Shown here: in pieces, positions 57,551-64,000 of the stretch
How positions within the stretch are numbered: the stretch's first letter is position 1
Layout of the letters: each line of letters begins with the position of its first letter
Source of the DNA: Clarkia xantiana subsp. parviflora
Lineage: Eukaryota > Streptophyta > Magnoliopsida > Myrtales > Onagraceae
Direction of reading: 5' to 3'
NCBI GenBank assembly: GCA_036873135.1
Contig: JAPTYO010000018.1
Coordinates: forward strand, 7,803,503-7,867,502
DNA: 64,000 nt
Position numbers and translations under genes: made by a program
Notes under the pieces: model-generated
Databases searched by the model: none
What the model was told of the DNA's origin: nothing
The model's input: only the letters and a program-made list of their open reading frames with translations

Positions 57551-60263
57551 TCAAGCTTGGTCCTTGTTGGCAGCGTTGGCAGCAGCTGGGTCCGCGGAGT
57601 CGGTAACAGAAGGATCCGCAGGGTTGGCTTCGGGAGGATTGGCTATCGGGGCATCACCACTTGGAAGTTCAGAAGCGTCTTCGACAAATACAGGGGTACT
57701 CCCCCATCACTCTCCTCGGAAAGAGCAAAATACTTCTTCGCAAAGGGAGCGAGGGAAGGAGACTTGTCGAAATTGATAGCATCCCCGTACTCCAGGTGGA
57801 GCTCCTCAACCGCGTTGAAGAGAGTGTTCTCCACCTCCGCGCCAAAGAACTTCATGGCATCGGCTTGAAAGTCCTCGGACCTCCGATAGTCCTCCCGGCC
57901 CTTTACCTCCGCTTCGGCCAGCTGCGCAGGAAATCCCGCGATTAGCTCCTCCAGAGCCTTCTTCTCGAGGACTAGTTTGTCCTCGGCAGCCTTCTTCTCC
58001 TGGGTCAGCCTGTCCACAGCTGCCCCCCGCTCCTGCTGCTCTTGCCTCAAGAGCCCCTCGAAGTCCACGATCTGCTGCTGGAGGTCCCGAATCTTCTGAT
58101 TGAGGACAGCCTGCTCCTTGACAAGCTTTCCCCGCGAAGACTGGGAGGCCTTGAGATCCTCCTGAAGCTGCTCGCGGACCCCTCGGTCCCGCTCCCGGGA
58201 CTCATCATAGGCAATTACATACCCGATGAGGCGGTTGTAGTCCCCGAGCTCCTGCAATAAGAAGGAAAAGTGTTAATGGACAAACGACCCGATTTATCAT
58301 CAAAAAAGAAAGAAGCGAAGTCTTACCTCTATGCGGCGCACGGCCATATCCCTGACATCCCGTTGCATATGCGTCCGATTGAGGCAAATCGGATGCCGCA
58401 TAGTAGGCAGGATCGAGCCTGCCAGCAGATGCAGGGCCAGCTCCCGATCCTGCTCCCCTTGTGTGAGCGGGACTCCTTGAAGCGTCTGGATAGGAGTCCA
58501 GGGGGCATTCTCTTGCGAAGAATCAAAGGGCCTGTAGAAGTTCCCATCAAGAGCAAGAGGAGAAAGAGGACGATGAATGGAAGGACATGCCTCCGTCTCG
58601 GCCCGAACAGGGGAAGGAGTGAACTCATGAATGGGCGATGGTTGCCGCTGCTGCGGGGAAGATGAAGGAGGCGGCCCCTGAGGGGTTGGTTTCAAGGGGG
58701 ATTGCCCCGCCTTCCGACGCTGACGAGGGGGGCCACCCCCGTCAGTCTCCTCGGAGGAGTCCAAAGTTTCAACCTGACGAAACTGTTCGCCAGTTGGAGC
58801 CTTCTCTCCAGCTGAGGAAGGCACCCCAGCTGAAGGCGGTGCGTCTGCGGAAGCTGCAGCACCCGATGGAGCTCCGGAGCGACCTGCACCTGGAGGATGA
58901 GAAGCTTCAGAAAGGTAGTCAGGAAGTTCATCGGGATTCTTACACCAAATGATACGTCGGGAGACGTATTGATCCTTCCCACGATAATGATAGTAGCCTG
59001 CCTTCAAGACTCGGGGAGTTTCGCCTCGAAGGATTCTTTTGACGTCAGCGATACGGGCTTCCTTGGTCGAGGAAATCAAATCCTTCGGACCATTCTCTTG
59101 TATGATTTAATAGCAAGTCGGAGTTTTTTACCTTCTTCAGCATTCTGGACATCAAAGAGCTGGTCCAGATCCACCCTCTTCCGCTTGGGTTGCTCCGCTG
59201 AAGGAGACCCCGACCTAGCAGCAGTCTTCTTGGCAGACTTCCTCTTCCGCGAGGGGCGGACAGCATCAGTCTCCCCCTGCTTAAGGAACAGATCGGTCAG
59301 CACAGATACCTTCTTGGCTGCAAATAGTAAACAAAGAAGAGTTAGAAGTTTACCCAAGGGACCATATTAGAAGGGCCGTCGAAGAGCTGCCCCCCAGAAA
59401 CAATATCGTGGAGTCGGATCCCGGCGTGCACCAGGTCCCGCTCCACGAGGGAGTTGGCGTTGAGAGGAGTGTAAGACTCCTCCCACCGATAAAGCTGGAT
59501 AAGTTGGAGAGTTTCAAAATCCTCGTCGGCATAAGTGTGGAAGGCAGGCGGAGGGTCTGCTGCCACCTCCCATCGAGGCCAGGGAATTGAGGAATGACGG
59601 ATGAAGAAGTAGCTCTTCTTCCAGCTACTGTTGTCGGACCCTGTATCAACCAAGAGTCCCCGACCCTTGACCACCTTCCAGGTGTCATTGGTCCAACCAC
59701 ATCGAGCAAGCTGCTGCTTACTCCATTTAGGCATCCGAGGGTAGAAGGCGCAAACCCCCGCCTCATTGCACTTCATCCCATAAAAGGTTCTGAAGAGCTG
59801 GAGGCTGTAGACCCACTTCTGTCGGAGGCAGAGGACTTGAAAGGCGTTCCAGAGGCGGATGGCATGGGGAGAAAAGGTAGTGGGGTGCGTTTTGTAATGA
59901 TGGCACAACTCGACCAGATTACCGCAAAAGGGGAATCTGATCCCCGCTGATACTTGTCTCGTAGAGACAAATACCTCCCCTTTCTGGGGACGAGTAACCT
60001 CAGGGTTACTCGAGGGGCGATGCCGAGGATACGGGAAACGAGGTTCCCAGGTGATGGTGATACAACCCTCTCGGAGAGCTGCATCATAAGCAGTATTGGA
60101 GATCTCATTTGGAGCATAATCAAAATTAAAGGGTTTTCTCCCCTCAGAGCTGGAACCGCTGTCTGAAAAGCAACCATGGCAAGAAAATACAGTGGGACTC
60201 TTGGGAAAGCTATAAACAAAGAAAAGACGAACAAGCAACGAAGGGGGATCCCTTACCAGACAT
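57551..60263 (-). pseudogene. D2 antisense gene (aORF), near-intact with two frameshifts
   Basis: Exon 1 60263-60257 (ATGTCTG), intron to 60163, exon 2 60162-59354 (exons 1+2 = 816 nt, open), short intron 59353-59318 (36 nt to the first CAG), exon 3 to 58327, intron 58326-58252, exon 4 from 58251 to the stop at 57551 (...NKDQA). Exon 2 has the full N-terminal domain: GIRFPFCGNLVELC, FSPHAIRLWNAF, FRTFYGMKCNEAGVCAFYPR, PKWSKQQLARCGW and SSWKKSYFFIRHSSIPWPRW. A one-base frame change lies near 59,090 in exon 3, and another near 57,700 at the C-terminus. Reading through the short intron meets TAA after three codons. The last exon is a coiled coil. Function unknown. Confidence 0.75.
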
Positions 60264-60425
60264 GATGAAGTAGAGGTTGAAGGAGATGAACGAAACGTCG
60301 CCGGAAAGATGATTGGAGAAACTCGAAATCACAGAGCTTCGAATAGCAGAGGAATCGCAGAGGAATCGCAGAGAGCTCTTGAGAATTCGAAGACGGTAAA
60401 AGTTAAATTATGGCCATGGCTAGGG

Positions 60426-60513
60426 TTTTATAGTCGAAGAAGACGATTGAAAGGACACTTCGATCCGAGTCGTCGAAGTCGAAGAGTCTTAATCTGGACC
60501 GTTGAGATGAAAC
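60426..60513 (-). promoter_or_regulatory. Predicted promoter of the D2 antisense gene
   Basis: On the minus strand GTTTCATCTCAACGGTC (60497-60513) is followed by TATAAAA (60426-60432), about 165 bp before the ATG at 60263. The CACTATTCA motif of the other elements is not clear here. Confidence 0.55.
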
Positions 60514-60803
60514 GTGCAGAAGGAGAACGGACGTAATGATGAAACGGCCTGAAAAGCACTTTTCAGAAAAGGACAGGCGCGAAAAATCAGGCACGTGGGC
60601 TGAAAACGTCACTCTATTATCTACTGCATTTAATGCACTGGGGAACCGAGGAGACCCCTAGAACTTAACCGTTATCTACAAAACATTGAGGAAACGTGGA
60701 GGAGAAGACTGATAATTGAGTATCTGAACCAAGGGAAAGATCCCCGATTCCAGTATCGGAAGATCGGTAGTCAGAAGACACGACGAACTAAAAGTCCCTC
60801 ATG

Positions 60804-60816
60804 TCTTGGGGGCAAA
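60804..60816 (+). other. D2 polypurine tract
   Basis: TCTTGGGGGCAAA directly before the 3' LTR. Confidence 0.9.
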
Positions 60817-61534
60817 TGATGGGTTCGACTATAGCCGTCAGGCCCTTTAACGGTGAGGAAACGGCAAACAGGCCTACCAGGCCCAAAATGAAGGTCAAGA
60901 TGACCTAAGGAGAAGGGTCCCGACGAAGGGGGTCCCGACGAGGCAAGGTCCCGACAGAGTCGGTCCCGACAGCTTAGCTAGAAGCTCCCGATGAGAAGCC
61001 TTTAAGTAGGCCCCGATGATGAATCCCTGAGAATGATTGGCCCTGTCACGATGACGAGGGGCCCCGAGCGGTAACACAACGAGTTAACTCTGGAGTCCCC
61101 GACGGGAGTCAGGACTCGTTATCAGAGGATAAGGCCAAGATAAGCGGGGCGTGGCCGAGATATGCGGAACGTGGTTAAGATACACGGAGCGTGGCCGAGA
61201 TACGCGGGGCGTGGACGAGATACACGAGATCATGGCCTAGATAGGCGGGATCACGTCCGAGATATGCGGGATACGGGCTAACCACCCCCAACGGTTCACC
61301 AGGTAACTGTGGCATCTCTTCGCCTATATAAGGGCAAGGGGTCACCTCAGATCGAGTACGTTAAATTCAATACACTTTGAGATTACTGCTTGCCAGTCAT
61401 ACGAGATACTCATTTAAGCATCGGAGAGGGATTCTGGGTCACCGCCCGGTCTATCCCCTCTTGCAGGATTGCGCGGAGCAAAGGAGCTAGGATTGCCGTC
61501 AAAGTCCGTACCGGAGTTCCACCGTGATCCAACA
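60817..61534 (+). repeat. D2 3' LTR
   Basis: 718 bp, TGATGGGTTCGACT...GATCCAACA, followed by the duplication GACAC (61535-61539). Confidence 0.95.
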
Positions 61535-61561
61535 GACACGACGACCTGTAAGTCCCTCATG

Positions 61562-61574
61562 TCTTGGGGGCAAA
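61562..61574 (+). other. D1 polypurine tract (displaced by D2)
   Basis: TCTTGGGGGCAAA after the D2 insertion marks the resumed D1 internal sequence. Confidence 0.9.
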
Positions 61575-61907
61575 TGATGGGTTTCGATATATAGCAGTTA
61601 GGCACATTAACGACGAGTAAACGGTGAAGTAGGCCCACTGGGCCCCAAAAGAGGCTTAGAGGACCAATACGAGGGGTCCCGACATATGAGCTGTACGCTC
61701 CCGATGATATGCCTTTGAGTAGGCCCCGATGATATGCCTTTGAGTAGGCCCCGATGATATGCCTTTGAGTAGGCCCCGATATTGAATCCTTGAGGATGTT
61801 GGCCCTGTCCCGATGACGAGGGGCCCCGAGCGGTGACCAAAGGAGATAACTCTGGAGTCCCCGACATCCGTCGGGACTTGCCACCAGAGGACGAGGCCGA
61901 GAAACAC
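61575..61907 (+). repeat. D1 3' LTR, truncated
   Basis: It matches the D1 5' LTR from TGATGGGTTTCGATAT to GAGGCCGAGAAACAC and then stops. It shares the 25-bp triplication (61700-61774). The rest of the LTR is missing or displaced by the AT-rich sequence that follows. Confidence 0.9.
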
Positions 61908-62162
61908 TTGAAGTTACTTTTTTTTTTGTTAAATTTTATCTTTGTTAGATTAATCATATGTAAAATATATCTTCATTGAAAATGCAAGTAAGGGTATTTA
62001 GGTCTTTAAGTCATTGTATTAGGATATCCTAATACAAAGTTCATTCAAACATTGTATTAGAATATCCTAATACATGGCTCAATTAAACATTGTATTAGCT
62101 AAGCATGTATTAGCTAATACCGGTATTAGGATATCACAATACCGGCAATCAAACGTGCTCTT
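61908..62162. mobile_element. MITE-like AT-rich insertion (tentative)
   Basis: It contains a perfect 24-bp palindrome (62014-62037, centre GGATATCC), a near repeat of it at about 62055-62075, and ends ...CCGGCAATCAAACGTGCTC. The reverse complement of that end, GAGCACGTTTGATTGCCGG, resembles the terminal repeat of plant MITEs. No matching repeat was found at the other end, so this is tentative. It begins exactly where the D1 3' LTR breaks. Confidence 0.4.
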
Positions 62163-63570
62163 AAGGAGGTCTCCGTCCAAGTAGGATCCAAACGAGGAGC
62201 ACTATCATAGAAGTCCTCTCTAGTACGACAAGCTCAAGGCACCGATAATCCTATAAATTATTCCTAAAAGAAGGGCAACAGATTCATGAGATCTGTACGT
62301 GAAGGAGCTTCCATCTTCAAGCTCCAAGCTTAGGAAAAAGCTTGTAACTCCAAGCTCTACACATCCATGGAAGCTCCATCCGCAGCAGGCCGGCGAAACT
62401 CACCCGTCGACGACAGCCCTGCTGCTCCTGGAAGGACGGAGAAAACATGAGGAAAATTGACAGTAAAACACAGAGCGAAGAAGAGATATTCGTTCAAATT
62501 TTACTCCTCATGCCGACTGCAATGTTTATTTTGTTTTGATTGATTTTATTATTATTATTTGCTTCAGCTCTTAGAAGATGGCAGGGCTTACAGCTATCTC
62601 ATGGAGCTCCTATACGGCCTATACTGCCCCGAGCTGCAGCCCTGTGGAGGCGGAAAAGATCTAGTCACCATACTTTATAAGTAGTTGTCAGAACTCAGAA
62701 CTTCACCCGCCGGAAATCGGGACGTCGTTGGCCCTCGAAGGCGGCACGAGGCGGCCGGGATCCTCAAATTTCAAGCTCACCACAGCTTCTCTTAGGACGG
62801 GAAGAGTGTCACTTGTAGCTCCTGATCACCGGCGAACCAGCCTGCTGCGACCGCGCCACCAGCAGCGGCCCCTCCGGAGTTTTTCTGTTCGAGCTTGGTT
62901 TAAACGCTCGTCGGAGGTCAATCACCGTCGGGCTCCTCAGCCAGCCCTCCTGCCATTGAGTTTCCAAAGGCCCGGCGGTTTGATCCCTCGCTCAATGCTC
63001 CTCAGCATGTCTTCGACGGTGGACCTCCTCTCATCCAAGGTTGGGTCTGTAATGGAAGACATCAGAGGGCTAAAAAATGGACTAACTGGGCCTCAGCCCA
63101 TTAGACACCCATACGGGTCACGGGTGTAAATATTATGTGGGCATTCACCAAGTGAGCCTTCAGCCCAGACTTACTGAACCGGTCAACCAGGTTAACATCA
63201 CTTAGACCGGTCAACTTTGGTCAAACCGGCCAAAACACCATGCTCGTACTCTTCTCATTGGGTTCATCACGAGTCATTAGATCGAAATCGTTATACCCAG
63301 GGAAGTCTCCATTACACCCACATTTAATTGTTATATTTTAACATAAGCGTCCATATTTGATTACCCCGTTATATGGTAATTATCTTTATTATTTTGTGTG
63401 AAAGAAATTTTAGCCAACAAAAGTAATTAAACCAACATCTACGGGAGTTTGATTATTCTTAACACTCAAAGCTTTCATCCGAAGCTCAAACGCTCAAACC
63501 TCACCTCCGAGAGGCTTACTATCTAAGTCAGCAAGATAAGTCTCCTATTCATTTACATAAGTTAGCTATT
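62163..63570. other. Unassigned sequence, no confident gene
   Basis: There is an open frame of 133 codons at 62728-63129 (plus strand), Arg/Ser/Pro-rich, with no domain I know. At about 62565-62575 TTTGCTTCAG resembles a splice acceptor and is followed by a short frame ending AAGTAG at about 62680. This could be a host exon but cannot be shown. ACCGGTCAA words repeat near 63175-63230. Confidence 0.3.
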
Positions 63571-63582
63571 GCTCTGATACAA
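63571..63582 (-). other. Copia-like primer binding site (tentative)
   Basis: The minus strand reads TTGTATCAGAGC. This is one base off TGGTATCAGAGC, the initiator-Met tRNA site used by most copia elements. The bases before it end in CA, as an LTR should. No LTR partner was found. Confidence 0.3.
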
Positions 63583-63839
63583 TGGCTACGTTAATCACCT
63601 ATAAGAGTTATTTACATGATTGAGTAACAAATGCCTCCATGCAATTACTGCTACCTTAACATGCATGTGCTAATTTATACATATATGAGCATGAAAGTGC
63701 ATAGTTAGCTGGGATACCTATCGGGTAAAACCTAGGCATTATCATATAGACCAACTTGCATTACTAGCAACTCGTAAGTGAGTGCATAAATGTCTTATAC
63801 ATCATACGATGATTAATAATTAGAGATGAATCAGGACTT

Positions 63840-64000
63840 TCAACATCCTCTGCTGAGGCAGAATACTGCAGTATTCGTGAGGTTTTAAAGGAGATTATGT
63901 GGCTTCGTGGTCTTTTGAATGAATTGGGTGTGTATCAAAAGGAGGCAGCTGTGTTAAAATGCGATAATAAAGCAACAATACAGATTGCCACTATTTTCAT
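63840..64000 (+). pseudogene. Ty1/copia RNase H, partial, runs off the window
   Basis: The plus-strand frame from 63840 reads STSSAEAEYCSIREV, IMWLRGLLNELGV and CDNKATIQIA, which are the conserved parts of copia RNase H. Upstream sequence gives no RT, so the copy is truncated at the left or begins after a break. The remainder lies beyond the window. Confidence 0.8.

Larger units (their letters stand above)
50266..61534 (+). mobile_element. Element D2: nearly intact Tat-group retrotransposon nested in D1
   Basis: An 11,269-bp insertion with LTRs of 717 bp (50266-50982) and 718 bp (60817-61534) and the 5-bp duplication GACAC. Internal order: PBS, gag-pol in one frame with a single stop, poly(A)-like block, minisatellite, antisense gene (minus strand), polypurine tract. 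About ten to twelve mismatches and one indel between LTRs were noticed by eye. It must be younger than D1. Confidence 0.95.
40116..61907 (+). mobile_element. Element D1: old Tat-group retrotransposon split by D2
   Basis: The 5' LTR is 40116-40788. The internal part runs to 50265, is interrupted by D2 (50266-61534), resumes at 61535 with the duplicated GACAC and runs into its polypurine tract (61562-61574) and a 3' LTR truncated after 333 bp (61575-61907). Rejoining the flanks gives the sequence context seen at the same place in D2 (AGACACGACGA...GTCCCTCATG), which proves the nesting. The gag-pol and antisense genes are both heavily broken, so it is older than its guest. No duplication for D1 itself can be checked because the 3' end is missing. 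Confidence 0.9.

Noticed and set aside
62728..63129. 133-codon frame as a host gene
   Set aside because: Arg/Ser/Pro-rich low complexity, no known domain, no clear promoter or partner exon. Kept only as unassigned sequence.

Overview
The window is nuclear DNA of a flowering plant. It carries Ty1/copia and Ty3/gypsy LTR retrotransposons, a plant-type L1 LINE fragment and MITE-like sequence. I recognise no host gene with confidence and cannot name the species. Almost all of it is transposon sequence in layers of different age.

Layout. (1) 1-8436: minus-strand Ty1/copia debris. It runs LTR fragment, gag and reverse transcriptase (RT)/RNase H relics, LTR, RT/RNase H relic, LTR. (2) 8437-12164: a badly decayed minus-strand Ty3/gypsy relic, followed by a plus-strand copia LTR relic (12165-12880). 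(3) 13124-24411: element C1, a complete-length minus-strand Ty3/gypsy element of the Tat group, with 761-bp LTRs and 5-bp target duplication GTATA. (4) 24412-25603: AT-rich spacer. (5) 25604-37006: element C2, same family and strand, 739-bp LTRs, target duplication GTGTA. (6) 37245-38537: a 5'-truncated LINE, minus strand, with poly(A) tract and a probable target duplication. (7) About 39240-39870: a solo-LTR-like relic. (8) 40116-61907: element D1, plus strand, old. It is split by a later insertion of element D2 (50266-61534, plus strand, target duplication GACAC) just upstream of the D1 polypurine tract. (9) 61908-64000: MITE-like AT-rich DNA, unassigned sequence and the start of another copia RNase H.

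C1, C2, D1 and D2 share one plan: LTR - PBS - gag - protease - RT - degenerate RNase H - second (archaeal-type) RNase H - integrase - minisatellite - antisense gene - polypurine tract - LTR. The antisense gene is the most interesting part. In all four elements it reads against gag-pol and starts ATGTCTG|GTAAG. It has a 7-nt first exon, conserved splice junctions, its own TATA box about 150-175 bp upstream, a conserved cysteine/aromatic-rich N-terminal domain (like the Pfam 'putative gypsy type transposon' family) and a long C-terminal coiled coil. Gag-pol and the antisense gene converge tail to tail on a minisatellite whose core, CCTTAAGTGGTG, is shared between subfamilies.

State of decay. 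D2 is nearly intact: one in-frame TAA breaks an otherwise open gag-pol of about 1,860 codons, and all catalytic residues are present. C1 is the reverse: its gag-pol has lost the RT core, carries two tandem duplications, a 28-G tract and several stops, yet its antisense gene is fully open (about 829 codons by my exon model). D1 is broken throughout. Mismatch statements between LTRs are by eye, not computed.
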